NCBI RefSeq assembly: GCF_020184175.1
Contig: NC_065530.1
Span: 79,647,260-79,711,259 of the forward strand
Source: Aphis gossypii
Lineage: Eukaryota > Arthropoda > Insecta > Hemiptera > Aphididae
Direction: 5' to 3'
DNA length: 64,000 nucleotides
The notes beneath the pieces are model-generated. The model saw only the letters and a program-made list of their open reading frames with translations. It did not search any database and was not told where the DNA came from. The first letter of the stretch is position 1; every line of letters begins with the position of its first letter. The translations under genes and the position numbers were made by a program. This document shows, in pieces, positions 12,660 through 23,952 of this stretch.

Positions 12660-13864
12660 TATGGTCGTTTTAACAGTATTAATAAAATTCAAGTGATGAA
12701 TCTACTTAGTACTTACGTATATAATTTATTCTTTTTTGAAAGTTGACTAAGTTGAAAAACATAATGTGGCGGTTAACTAATGCAAATTTAAATATTGTAT
12801 TTACTATGTTTACATAATATTACATAAACAATTGCTGTTGTGTATTAACGTGATTTAAGATTCTTATCACTAGGTCTTGTCCCGTCCCGTCCTATCTAGC
12901 TTCTCTTTAGGTTTTAAATTTGAACCTTGGTCATGGTAAACATTATTTATTTTATCCTGACTAAAAATTTCTAGCTAATTAAAAAATAAAAATATACATT
13001 TATTGGCAATTGCATATAAATCTGTGTTCACAGTTTCACATCAAATACTCTGAAATCAATTATGTCATCTTAAGTATTTGGTTACACATGAGTTGACAAG
13101 AGTAAGTTGTATATACGTATCTTAAAGCGTGATACATTAGCTACTTGTATATTTTTAATATTTATCTGGTGCTTGGCCACCACAGCTATTGCTGCACTAC
13201 GGACTTACAATTTAGGTATACAGGACTAGGGACCACGATTAAGGATATATGTACCTACTAGGTATATATTATAACTTAAATCGTGCTGGTGACGAGTAGA
13301 TGAGTGTTTATAAAGACTACGTTAATGGGAAATGGGTATCTATGAGTATGAATAACACGAGGTAAAGTAAATTATAATTTATAATTAATGGAGTTAATAA
13401 TGATAACATGTTAATTAGGATAAATAAATACTGACACAATATTTAATTATAATTTATTTAATTAGTTTTTTGGTCGTTTAAAATTTAAATGACTGCGAAA
13501 AAATATTGTGCAATGTTGGCAAGACTGGATGGTAGTCTTTTGTCGTTTGGCTTTTTGTCTGATAATTTTTTTTGTTAAGTAGCATTGTGTAGGCAAGTTT
13601 TTTATCGAATAGTTTTAGAACAAAATGATTTTGGAAAATCAATTTGTGGTACAGAAGGTAATGATCCTACCGGTAGTCCCTCATGGTTTCGGTATTTCAT
13701 GTTTTCATCAGATTCTGTTATCTTTATCATATCTTAATACTACAAAATTTATCAGAATTAAGACTTAAGGAAAATAGAATTATTTAATTTTAAAAATTAA
13801 TTAAGATGTTTTAACACGAATATTTTTGTAGGAATATTAAATAAACTATATTTTGAAAATAAAT
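12660..13864. promoter_or_regulatory. Shared head-to-head region of TAF3 and MRPS22
   Basis: 1.2 kb separates the start codons of TAF3 (-) and MRPS22 (+), so both promoters must lie here unless either has a distant UTR exon. I see no strong TATA box. A GC-richer fragment at 13165-13260 and a pair of similar gtcccgtcccgtcc blocks at about 12876-12893 are the only local features. No coding exon. Confidence 0.45.
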
Positions 13865-15386
13865 ATGACTTCGAGAAATTTATTTACATCGTTTTATCGA
13901 TTTAAAAATGGCTATAAACATAAATGTAAAAGCTTAAATAACATCACTTTTTATAGTTTTTCCAGCCAGTCACATGATCGTAAGTTAAATTTTAATAATA
14001 CTTATTAGTAATTAGTTTAATACTATTTACAATAGGATTTTGTTATGACATAATTCTAATTAAAATGTGTTAAGTTAACTTAATACCTACCTATATTGTA
14101 TAAAATAGTTATGACGTGATAATATATAAATTATTATTTCAGGAGAAATAACTAAGGAATTGAGTAATAAGTTTTTTGCTGAACCAGTACAAAATTTATT
14201 ATTTAAACTTACTCATGTTGACGTACAAAAAGCATTTAGAAAGCGTTTTACTGGACAAAATCCTGACACTCCAATTTATAAATTTATGACCACTGCAGAA
14301 ATTGAAAAAGTTTGTTTTTTAATAATAATATAATTATAATAAAATACATAATTATTGATTTGTTAAATATTTTTTTTTTTAAAACAGATGCAAGCTGAAG
14401 TTAATATAAAAGCTAAAGAAAAAGTTCAGATGCCACCAATAGTACCATTACGTACTGATTTGGGACAAGTATTGGAAATCAACAAAGATATTATTGGTTT
14501 TGACAGTGCCAAATTCGTATTTACAGATATTACTTTTGGCATATCTGATAAAGTAATTGATCTTATTAGTTTTCTTTTTTTTCTATATTAACCTAATTAA
14601 TTCATACCAATCATAGAGACGAATAGTTGTAGTACGAGAACCTGATGGAACATTGAGAAAAGCTAATGAGAATGAACGCCATGCTGTTAATCAAATATAT
14701 TTCCCTCAATCAGGAAGAGAATTAAAGCATCCTGTAATGTTTGATGATAACAATTTGAAGGTAATAGTTAGAAATGTTTTTTTTATTGTCAACTATAAAT
14801 TGTATTTAAAATGTAGCCTCTTCTTGAAAATGGTGATTATGAATTCATATTGGATCGTGCATGTTGTCAATTTGAGCCTGATGATAAAAATTACCATCGT
14901 GTTGTATTCAGTACTTATAAACATGTTGATGAATCTAAAAATTACCATATTTTGCAGTCCACCAGACATTTAGGTCCATTATTATTTTATTTGGCTTTTA
15001 ATAAAAAACCAGACAACTTTTTATTGTATTGTTTACAGACTGAAAGGTATTTAAAATTATTTTTTTATTATAATATTAATCAATATTGAAATAAAATATG
15101 ATAACAATTTTAGGTTTGATGATGTTATATTGTTCATTCAACTATATACAAAAATTAATCAAGGTCTGGAAATTGAATTGGACGATTCAAAAGATCAGTT
15201 TAAATTAATAGAGGTAATATTTTGTTTTAAATATCACAGTATTCATTTTTATCTATTATAAAATTTAAACCTTTTATTTTATTTTAGGATTTCATAAGTA
15301 CTGAATGTATTGATAAAGTAAATCTGGAAGAAGCATTAAAAAGTTATACTACAAGGAATAGTGAAACACTATCTAAACAAAACTAA
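13865..15386 (+). CDS. MRPS22: Mitochondrial small-subunit ribosomal protein mS22, 7 exons
   Basis: Component of the mitochondrial 28S ribosomal subunit, nuclear-encoded and imported. Exons: 13865-13979, 14143-14309, 14388-14552, 14617-14760, 14817-15046, 15114-15213, 15288-15386. Every intron is GT-AG and the exon lengths sum to 1020 nt, 339 aa plus stop, with all phases consistent; introns are short (about 56-163 bp). The N-terminus (MTSRNLFTSFYRF, then basic and Ser-rich) looks like a mitochondrial presequence. Family resemblance is clearest in VVREPDGTLRKANENER, YFPQSGREL, and CQFEPDDKNYHRVVFSTY followed by STRHLGPLLFY, matching the mS22 core. Length is close to animal orthologs. Neighbours: head to head with TAF3, tail to tail with SUMF1. 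AATAAA at 15419-15424 is the likely polyadenylation signal. Confidence 0.93.
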
Positions 15387-15418
15387 ACATTAGATATAAT
15401 ATCCAATACTTTATGAAA

Positions 15419-15424
15419 AATAAA
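15419..15424 (+). terminator. Polyadenylation signal AATAAA of MRPS22
   Basis: First canonical hexamer, 33 bp after the MRPS22 stop. A second is at 15490-15495. Both lie between the MRPS22 and SUMF1 stop codons, so the 3'UTRs of the two genes probably overlap. Confidence 0.5.
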
Positions 15425-15557
15425 TGTATTATTATTGATAGAAATATTTTCCACAAAGATAATACTTGATGGTACTGTAATGTATATACAATAAATAAAT
15501 ATTAGTTTTCACATTTTAAAAAATAAGCACAAAATTGTAATATCAGTTTTTAAAACA

Positions 15558-17919
15558 TTATTTATCTTTTGCACATCTGAATCCAAGATTTGATGCAGAA
15601 CTATCTGGTGTATTTTGACTTCTTGCAGCACATCTATAGCGATAACAATACTCTTTATGACACAAGTAGGACCCGCCTTTTTTAACTTTTTCTTTTCCAT
15701 CTGAAGGACCTCCCTAAAATTAATAAAATACTCTTTTAGTATTTTTTTTAAATTTTAGATAATTAGTGCTATGCAGTTAAACTTACTGGATTTACAGTAA
15801 AACTTTGGTCATGATGTACACTCCAAAAATCATTAGTCCATTCCCATACATTCCCAACCATGTTATAGAGACCATACCCATTTTTTGGAAATGTATTTAC
15901 TGGAGCAGTAGTTGCCCAACCATCTTCAGCAGTATTTTTGAATGGAAATTCTCCCTGCCAAATATTGGTTCTAAGAAAAAAAATAACACACAATCAAGCT
16001 ATTTTTTATGTTTAACTATTTTATTTTAGTATTTTTCTATTCTAAGGATTTTGTAATTGGATGATATTTATGTTAGAGGATATATATACATATATAATGC
16101 TCTTAACTTTATCCATTGCCCAGTTTTGCTCAGGAAATTTAAACTATTATGATTTTTGATTTATTATATACTTAATTTTAGTCAAATATGTAATGAATAT
16201 TCTATATTAGATTCTGACTGGAATAATGAATGTATTGATTTTACAATGTGTTTTTTTGCATGAGAATATGATAAGTTGATTATAACATTCTTTGATTTTC
16301 AATTTTGAGGATGGTTGTGAATAGCAAATTGAATCTAGTTTGCACCTTGGAGATGTTAAAATTATAAATTCCTGGTATTTTTATTATATATATTTAATCA
16401 ATTAATTGATAAAAACAAACATAATAATTAAGGAAACACTGAAACAGGATATTGAATACCTAAATTGATTTTTTTATTTTGTTATAGTTCAAAAATTAGA
16501 AGAAGTTATTTCCAAAAAAAAAAAAAATTACAAAAATCTAACACCCCTCAAAAACTTCCATCTGAGGCAAATGTCCCTATTGCTTCCCCTCTTTAATGTG
16601 CCTTGAATACATTCATTGCTCCACTCTAAATCTAAAAGTTAACAATAATTTTTTTTAAGTTGGTAATTTAATAAATGATCATTTGATTTCAATATTTTTA
16701 TTTAATTATATTTTGTAAGAATACTTACCAACTAATTCTAATTTTATCGAGTTTTGTACAATTTTTTCTATGTAAACGTTTGAATTATTTTTACTAGGAT
16801 TTATATTAATGTATACTTAATAGTATAAATTTGATTTAATAATACTCAAATAACACGATTACCTAATAGGGTTTAATTGAAAGTGAACTAAAAATTATTT
16901 ATTGAATATTAACTTTAAATAAGTGATAAACATTAAATAATAATAAATCACCTATGCTTATTGCTTGGAAGAAGTTTATTTCCCCAAGGATAAAGTCTAT
17001 CTTTGAGATTTCCTCTACAAGCAACTTCCCATTCAGCTTCAGATGGTAACCTTTTTCCAGCCCACTTGCAAAATGCTATAGCATCATTCCAGCTTACATG
17101 TACAACAGGATGTAATTCTCTATCTAAAACAAAAATGCAATTATAACTTAGTTAATAACATAGTACAGGGATTCTCAAACTTTTATAAACACTGACCCCT
17201 TTTTACCAATTAACCTTTTTGGGATACCCCTTCTCTGTCACCAAACTAAAATATGAATAAAAGATATTAAAGACTTACATACTTTTTATTTTATTTCAAG
17301 GTTTGTTGGCTAGACTTGTAGCCCTTAAAAAATTTCGAGTACTCCCAAAGGGCAAGTATACCACAGTTTAAGAACCACTGACATACTATATATAATTATT
17401 GTAAATACATGTTGTATTACCATTTATATTAGAATCTTTCCCTTCAGGATGTTTCCAGTTAGCACCTTTGACTGGTACCCACCATGGAGCATCCTTGACA
17501 GCTTGTGTTATAGATTTTAATGTGGTTTTACTGAGAAATAATTGAAATACAAACGAATCTCCAAAGTTCTCTGCTTCAGTTTGGTATCCACTTGTATCAA
17601 CAAATTTTTTAAATTCTAAATTGCTTACTTCATATTTATCAATAAAATAATCATCTAAATACACAATACGGGATGGTGATTCTCCATCAGCTATAATTTC
17701 TGGTTTGTCAGTGCCAATTGTAAAATTCTGTCCTTTGATTAAGACCATAGATTCTAATGCGTTCGACTGACCTTCTGCAGATGTGCAAACATTTTCATTT
17801 TTAGTGTTTGTAGTAATACGATTTGTATTACATCCGCAATCTGAATTCGAAGATGTTATCCCCATAATAACAGGAATAAAATAAAATAATTTCATCTTAA
17901 TATTTTTATAAATTAACAT
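15558..17919 (-). CDS. SUMF1: SUMF1, formylglycine-generating enzyme, 4 exons
   Basis: ER enzyme that oxidises the active-site cysteine of sulfatases to formylglycine, activating them. Minus-strand exons: 17919-17421, 17123-16952, 15970-15787, 15713-15558; GT-AG introns, phases agree, 336 aa. The start gives a signal peptide (core LFYFIPVIMGI); an in-frame ATG at 17895 is an alternative start that keeps it. C28-G-C30 matches the N-terminal CGC motif of the animal enzyme. The FGE-sulfatase fold follows: YEVSNLEFKKFVD, GDSFVF, APWWVPVKGANWKHPEG, HVSWNDAIAFCKWAGKRLP, NIWQGEFPF, YGLYNMVGNVWEWTNDFW. The active-site segment SYLCHKEYCYRYRC carries C303 and C308, equivalent to the two catalytic copper-binding cysteines, and the C-terminus ends SNLGFRCAKDK. 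It looks fully functional. Intron 1 contains a hAT-like miniature element; intron 2 (nearly 1 kb) contains a dispersed repeat. Confidence 0.95.
16207..16370 (+). repeat. Dispersed repeat, copy 1 (SUMF1 intron 2)
   Basis: Begins TTAGATTCTGACTGGAATAA, continues with TGTATTGATTTTACAATG and later TTTGATTTTCAA...GAGG.TGGTT...AGCAAATTGAATCTAGTTTGCACCTTGG. The same ordered blocks occur at 60691-60870 and, partly, at 44180-44275. It is an interspersed repeat rather than gene sequence. Confidence 0.6.
17166..17380. mobile_element. hAT-like miniature element (215 bp) in SUMF1 intron 1
   Basis: Left end CAGGGATTCTCAAACTTTTA; reverse complement of the right end CAGTGGTTCTTAAACTGTGG. Flanked by near-identical 8-bp repeats, ACATAGTA (17158-17165) and ACATACTA (17381-17388), one mismatch. 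The end sequence is the CAGNGGTTCTCAAACT type seen in many hAT miniature elements. No coding capacity. It lies wholly within the intron, near the first SUMF1 donor at 17420. Confidence 0.8.
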
Positions 17920-18572
17920 TAATATTTAATTGAAAAAGATTCTAATCGTGAATTGTGACCATGTTAAATAGAACTCACAATTTTAAACTAAAATATTTCA
18001 AATTATTCTTTATTTAATCAAAATCATGAGTATTTTGAGTTATAAATTTAATTTGATCATTATATGATACAATTTGGAACAATAAAGTTCCAATTAATTG
18101 AACCACAGTAGAGATTAAATTTAATCTTGACATAAGATCTAAAACTTGTAACTTAGTAAGTATTAAATTAAAATTATTTTTTTTCAAATATTGTTATCTG
18201 TTATCTAAAATTATAAAAATTAAAAAAGCGGGGTACGCACGAATAGATAAGAAACATAGACCTTATATTATAAATTGTTCTGTGCTTAGAATATCAGTTA
18301 GATCATATAATTATTAAATTGTATATGATAATATAATGTTCTGTCATTTTGAGCATAGTAACATAGTAACTAAAGTTAGGTCTATGGTTCTGTGCATGGT
18401 TGTTTGTAGACCGATTCATATTGGTTGTTCCACAGAAATATAAAATTTTTGTAATATATTTGTGGGTTGTTCTAAAATATTATCACGGCTGAATATATAT
18501 ATATATATCTAGCCATGAATATTATTATCTGTAATTGTAAATTAACTAATTGTCTTCCATGAAATAAAATAA

Positions 18573-18583
18573 ATCCCGCCATT
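18573..18583 (-). promoter_or_regulatory. E2F-like site (minus orientation)
   Basis: Reads AATGGCGGGAT on the minus strand, close to the E2F consensus TTTSGCGGGAA. About 230 bp upstream of the inferred MCM3 first donor. Confidence 0.45.
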
Positions 18584-18636
18584 AATTTTACGTTGTCTCT
18601 AACCTCCAAAGTTAATAATGTTATTTGGTTGTTAAT

Positions 18637-18653
18637 CTTTTTGGCGGTAAAAA
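18637..18653 (+). promoter_or_regulatory. E2F-like site
   Basis: Reads CTTTTTGGCGGTAAAAA, one base off the classic TTTGGCGGGAAA E2F motif. Together with the site 60 bp upstream this suits a replication-licensing gene expected to be under E2F/cell-cycle control. Confidence 0.55.
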
Positions 18654-19580
18654 TAAGAGTGCATTGTTGTTTGGTTGTTTGATTATTTTTATGGTTTATG
18701 TCCTATGGCTTAGTGCATAGTTTGACTGAGCTAAACGTCAATTGTTTTTCACTTTATAAATTTTGATTTATACTGAGTGCAAGTGTTGAATTGTCCAGAA
18801 AATAAATAGTTCTCCAAACGTAAGTACCTACACTTTACTTTTTTCATTTAAAATAATAAAATATACCTAGTTATTATTTATGTTAGTATTTTATAATTTA
18901 TAAGTGTTGTTGTGAAACGGTATATTTTATGAAAGAATATGCACATTGTTAGTCCTAATGTTTTACTAAAATATGATTTGATAATAGGTAGTTTTAAATG
19001 ATAGGTTTGTTGAGTTAAGTTATTCAAGTATTTTATAATATAGTCAGTATATTCTAATGAAAATTAATTTCATTTATAATGATAAATCATAAACTAATAC
19101 ATTATTCAATAACTTTATTAGTATGTTCTAACAGTTGTAAATTGTCGTGAGGACTAGTTACCTATTAAATTACCTAATTTAAATGTTATTTTTATTTATT
19201 ATCCATCAGTTATCCTTTTTTACAAATTATACCTAACATTTTATATTATATATTAATATAATGCAATTTATTCTTCTTAATATTTATGTGTACTTATAAT
19301 CTTTCAAACATCAATATTTTATTGGCTCATTGAATTGCAGAATAGATCAGTTATAACTTTTATGTAGTTCCATTTATATGTATTAGAATGTCAATATTAA
19401 ATAACTAATTGATACCACTTCATATTTATAATAGAAGTGATATTAAAATGTGGGTGGAAAACTATTTAAAGCTTTCAATTGTGGAGATTATTATTTTTTT
19501 TTAAAGTACCTAAATAACTTCTATTTAATACTTACTATTGTTTGGTAAAGTTAACTGTTTTCTACAAATGCAGTTAATCA

Positions 19581-21071
19581 TAGGCACAACTATACTCTGG
19601 CTTAAGAGAGAAGTAAACCGTTAAGTGCTCATAGACTGATGATAGCGGCCGATATTGACTGATACCAATGTATATCTATTGATATCGTAAATGGATAAGA
19701 AATACGTCATAAATGTCAGGCTGGTACACGAGAAATGGTTTTAGAGGTTCAACCCCCTTTCAAAGTTTCATGAAAATTAAATATGTTTTGATAGAGTAAA
19801 AGTGGTTTCTGTCAATAAGGAAGATAAATATAATTTTAGTTTTATTGAGTCTTAACGTTTTATTTTAAAATATAATGATATCACACAGCTTGCATTGCCA
19901 TTCTAATATTAATTACATTCTTGTTTAGTACTTAATCAGACTAGCGTTTTATCAGCAATTGAATTGTCACATCTAAATAAATATAGATTGATTGCTATTA
20001 AGATTTAAATCATAAACAGATTCTACTTTGAAAAACCATCTACAGAATCTAATTACATTTGTTTCTTATATAAGTCTTATTATTCTAAAAAATACATTAA
20101 TACTTATATGCAAGGAATTAGTTTAAGAAAATAGATAATCAACAATCAAAGTATCAAAGTATTTTTCAATTTTAGTGTATGGAACAGATATTTTTTGGTT
20201 GAAACAAATATTAATTTGTGTGTGTTATGTTGACATCTTAACAAATTTTTAGGAAGATTCTTTAATTTGGGGTAGCAGATAATTTGACTGGTGAGGGGTT
20301 ATCTATTATAATAATAATGCAGAAAGTTGAAAAACTTGTTTAGAAAAATATTTTTCTTGTCGGACAGGAATATGATAGGGCCACAGCTATTAGTAAGCAG
20401 TTTAGAGGTGTTCAAAAATATATCACAAGTGAGTTGCCATATGCATTATATGTTCATTGTCCAGTGCTCTCACTGAACTTTGCAATAAGTAGTTCATGCA
20501 AAGTCGTGTCTATAAGAAATTGTATCAGAAAGGTTTCCTCAGTTGCTACATTTTTTTGAGCTACTTCGGAGAGATTAAGTATTTTATTTGAAAATATTAA
20601 AAAATATGTTCCTAATTGTCCGCCAGTTAACTTTTAAGGGCCTTTTAACAATATTAGCTGCTTTGCATGTATTGATTGTTACTGCAGAGTGCAGAGTATT
20701 CATTTTCAACATTATGTTGATTAAAAACCTATTTGAAAAATAATATTGTACAAAACTGACTGACAGGATTAGCGCTCATAAATATTTATAGAAATGATGT
20801 CATTGATATTGACGAGGTCATTAACAGGTTTGTAAGACTATCTCAAAAATTAAATTTTATATTAGAAAAACACTGAAATTTTTAATGAGAAATAAAAAGT
20901 GCTATAATTGAAATAGTATAAACTTCTTGTTAGGTTAGATTATAATATAAGTATGAAAATTATAATTTAAACTTCTGCCCCCTCAAATATTTATTTTTAC
21001 TTGATCAACTTAGATGTGTTTTGGTTGGAATATGATTTACTTCTCTCATAAGCTTGAGTACAACAGACCTA
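19581..21071. mobile_element. Decayed hAT-type transposon (about 1.5 kb) in the MCM3 5'UTR intron
   Basis: The left end near 19583 (ACTCTGGCTTAAGAGAGAAG) is matched, inverted, by the right end near 21071, whose reverse complement reads ACTCAAGCTTATGAGAGAAG. The roughly 30-bp inverted ends bracket a transposase remnant. No clean target duplication is visible, in keeping with age. Confidence 0.6.
20364..20880 (+). pseudogene. hAT transposase remnant
   Basis: Reading the plus strand with interruptions, the first part resembles the conserved hAT core (GQEYDRATAISKQFRGVQ, then YALYVHCPVLSLNFAI, compare the usual YDGAsnMsG.f.GVQ and lYvHC.aHsLNLa). After a deleted interior comes a piece resembling the C-terminal dimerisation region (VTAECRVFIFNIMLIKNLF, then ISAHKYL). 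Stops and missing sequence show it cannot make a transposase. Confidence 0.65.
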
Positions 21072-21431
21072 TATTTCAAGGGGTGTTTGAATTTTTAATA
21101 GTAGTAGTAATTATTAATATTATCATACCATTTTATAAGTAATCTAAAATAAATTATTTTGAAAGAAATGCTAAAATAATGAATTTGATTTGGAAACAAG
21201 ATTTGTTTTACCTATGAAAATATTTTTATAATACATACTTATTTATGTATTTAAATTATAAAATAACAATATTATCGAAAAGTAAATTTATTAGTGCAGT
21301 TAGCTTACAGTTTATATAGATTTTAATTTTTTTTTCACTTGAATCGCATGAGAAAAGGAAGACTATCCAATGATAGAACCCAACATATTTTTTTTAAATT
21401 TTCCTCTTCTTATATTTTTTTAGTGTTAAAA

Positions 21432-23825
21432 ATGATGGACGATGACATTGAACAAAGACTTCGAGATATCCAAAAGGAATATCTGAGTTTTCTGGATGAT
21501 GAAGAAAATCAAAATGTATACCACAAAAAGGTTAAATTAATGATTGACGAAAATAGCCAAAGACTACTTATAGACATCAATGATTTACGTAAAAAAAATC
21601 CTAATAGAACCCAAGAGTTATTAACAAACACTTTTGAAGAACAATTTGCTTTGGAACGTGCCCTTAAAGAATACGTCGCGAATATTGATTCAACTTATGC
21701 TAATAAATATGATGAATTTTTCGTTGCATTTGAAGGTAGTTTTGGAAGTCGTCATGTCACACCTAGGACTATGAATAGTAAGTTTTTAGGTAACTTGGTG
21801 TGTTTAGAAGGCATTGTTACAAAGTGTTCTTTAGTTCGTCCGAAGATTGTAAGAAGTGTACATTTTTGTCCAGCTACTAAAAAAACAATAGAACGCCGTT
21901 ATACAGATATGACATCGACATCTGCCTTTCCATCTAGTTCTGTATATCCAACAAAAGATGATGATGGTAATCCTTTAGAAACTGAATATGGTCTTTCTGT
22001 GTATAAAGATCATCAGACAATAACAATTCAAGAAATGCCCGAAAAGGCGCCAGCTGGACAATTGCCGCGGTTTGTTGATATTGTATGTGATAATGATTTA
22101 GTTGATTGTTGTAAGCCTGGGGACCGAGTGCAAGTAGTTGGTAGTTATCGGTGTCTTCCTGCTAAGCAAGGAGGTTATACAACTGGAAATTTTAGAACTA
22201 TTGTTATTGCTAATAATATATCACAGTTAAGTAAAGATGCAACATATTCTGTGAGTAGAGACGATGTTTTCAATTGTAGAAAATTATCAAGAAGGAAGGG
22301 TGATATATTCAACTTGCTGGCTCGGTCATTAGCACCTTCTATTCATGGCCATACTTTTATTAAAAAAGCAATTCTTTGTCTTTTACTGGGTGGAATTGAA
22401 AAAATTTTACCTAATGGTACACGTCTTCGTGGAGATATAAATCTGTTATTAATTGGTGATCCAAGTGTTGCTAAATCACAATTATTGAGATACGTATTAT
22501 GTGCAGCTCCAAGAGCTGTAGCCACTACTGGTAGAGGAAGTTCTGGAGTTGGTTTGACTGCTGCTGTCACTACAGATCAAGAAACGGGTGATCGGCGTTT
22601 AGAAGCTGGAGCTATGGTACTTGCTGACCGAGGTGTTGTGTGTATTGATGAATTTGATAAAATGTCTGACATGGATCGAACAGCTATACACGAAGTTATG
22701 GAACAAGGCAGGGTATCTATTTCAAAAGCAGGTATACATGCAAGGCTTAATGCCAGATGCTCTGTTTTAGCTGCTGCCAACCCTGTATATGGTAGATACG
22801 ATCAATATAAAACTCCAATGGAAAACATAGGTCTGCAGGATTCATTACTGTCTCGGTTTGATTTATTGTTTGTCATGCTAGATGTACCTGATAGTGAAAA
22901 TGATCGTTTGATATCTGAGCATGTTGTTCGCATTCACAGATACAGAGATCCTAAAGAACAAGATGGTGAAGCATTACCAATGGGTTCAGGTGTGGATATT
23001 TTGAGTACTAGAAATTTGGAAATTGATGAAAATGACCCATCTAAAACTCGCATGTTTGAAAAATATGAACCGTTACTACATGGACCACAAAATAATAAAT
23101 CAGAACAAACTTTAAGTAGTCAATTCATGAGAAAGTACATTCATATTGCCAAGTGTGTTAAACCTGTATTGACCGAAGAAGCATCTAATGAAATATCCGA
23201 AGAATATTCTAGACTTCGCTCTCAAGAAGCTGTCGAATCTGACGCTGCAAGAACTCAGCCTGTTACTGTCAGAACATTAGAAACATTAATTCGACTGGCT
23301 ACTGCTCATGCTAAAGCTCGTTTGTCAAAAAATGTTGAAACACAAGATGCTCAAGCAGCAATTGAACTTGTTCAGTTTGCTTACTTTAAAAAAGTATTAG
23401 AGAAACCTAAAAGAAAAAGGCAACTTAGTGATGAAGAATCTGGAGATGAACAAGATTCACAAAACAAACCTCCAAGAAGAAAAACCAAAAAACATGATGA
23501 TGATCCTTACTCGTTTGAAGATGGAGAAGAAGGAGAAGAAGCTGATACTGCAGAACCAGAAGTTATGGAAGTAGATACAAATCATTTACCCGCAGTAGCA
23601 CAAACATCAATTACTCCTGATAGGTTTAAAGTATTCAAGTCAACATTGAGTAAAGTATTTCAAAAAAACAGATCACAATCATTGGGTTTTACACGGATGC
23701 TCACTATGATAAATGAAGAACATGTGGCTAATATTTTTACTGAAAATGAAGCTTATGCAGCTATTTACAAAATGATGGATTCTAACTTTATAATGTTTTC
23801 TGATGGAATTATATTTTTAATATAG
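21432..23825 (+). CDS. MCM3: MCM3, replicative helicase subunit, intronless coding region
   Basis: Subunit of the MCM2-7 helicase, which is loaded at origins and unwinds DNA in S phase. The ATG at 21432 (with a second ATG directly after it) lies 8 bp behind a strong acceptor (polypyrimidine, AG at 21422-21423), so the coding sequence begins at once in exon 2; 797 aa, near the usual animal length. Visible landmarks: KDHQTITIQEMPEKAPAGQL of the MCM N-terminal OB region; Walker A GDPSVAKSQ at about 342-350; Walker B CIDEFDKM from 404; arginine-finger SRFD at 474. The C-terminal linker is basic then acidic (KPKRKRQLSDEES, RRKTKKHDDD), a likely nuclear localisation region, followed by the MCM3 winged-helix tail. 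The entire reading frame is free of introns, unlike MRPS22 and GPAT1 nearby. AATAAA at 23903 and 23947. Confidence 0.97.
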   Translation: MMDDDIEQRLRDIQKEYLSFLDDEENQNVYHKKVKLMIDENSQRLLIDINDLRKKNPNRTQELLTNTFEEQFALERALKEYVANIDSTYANKYDEFFVAFEGSFGSRHVTPRTMNSKFLGNLVCLEGIVTKCSLVRPKIVRSVHFCPATKKTIERRYTDMTSTSAFPSSSVYPTKDDDGNPLETEYGLSVYKDHQTITIQEMPEKAPAGQLPRFVDIVCDNDLVDCCKPGDRVQVVGSYRCLPAKQGGYTTGNFRTIVIANNISQLSKDATYSVSRDDVFNCRKLSRRKGDIFNLLARSLAPSIHGHTFIKKAILCLLLGGIEKILPNGTRLRGDINLLLIGDPSVAKSQLLRYVLCAAPRAVATTGRGSSGVGLTAAVTTDQETGDRRLEAGAMVLADRGVVCIDEFDKMSDMDRTAIHEVMEQGRVSISKAGIHARLNARCSVLAAANPVYGRYDQYKTPMENIGLQDSLLSRFDLLFVMLDVPDSENDRLISEHVVRIHRYRDPKEQDGEALPMGSGVDILSTRNLEIDENDPSKTRMFEKYEPLLHGPQNNKSEQTLSSQFMRKYIHIAKCVKPVLTEEASNEISEEYSRLRSQEAVESDAARTQPVTVRTLETLIRLATAHAKARLSKNVETQDAQAAIELVQFAYFKKVLEKPKRKRQLSDEESGDEQDSQNKPPRRKTKKHDDDPYSFEDGEEGEEADTAEPEVMEVDTNHLPAVAQTSITPDRFKVFKSTLSKVFQKNRSQSLGFTRMLTMINEEHVANIFTENEAYAAIYKMMDSNFIMFSDGIIFLI

Positions 23826-23902
23826 ATAATTAGTCTCCATTGAGTCTTTTTCAATATAATTTTATTCTTATAAAGTATCCATATGAAATATGTACAAGAT
23901 GT

Positions 23903-23908
23903 AATAAA
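23903..23908 (+). terminator. Polyadenylation signal AATAAA of MCM3
   Basis: First canonical hexamer, about 80 bp after the MCM3 stop; another follows at 23947-23952. Confidence 0.5.
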
Positions 23909-23952
23909 ATAAAATAATAATAATAAGTTTAAAATGAATATCCTAAAATAAA

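Larger units (their letters stand above)
17920..18819 (+). promoter_or_regulatory. Divergent SUMF1/MCM3 promoter region and probable MCM3 5'UTR exon
   Basis: Between the SUMF1 start (-) and a strong splice donor, CCAAAC|GTAAGTACC, at 18819/18820 on the plus strand. The segment roughly 18700-18819 is the likely non-coding first exon of MCM3; it joins the acceptor at 21422-21423 just before the MCM3 start codon. Two E2F-like sites lie upstream of it. A (TA)n run sits at about 18494-18510. An imperfect inverted pair around CATAGACCT (about 18252 and 18376) may be a small element remnant. Confidence 0.55.

Noticed and set aside
22343..22780. Antisense open frames inside MCM3
   Set aside because: Mirror frames of a conserved coding region; no independent support.
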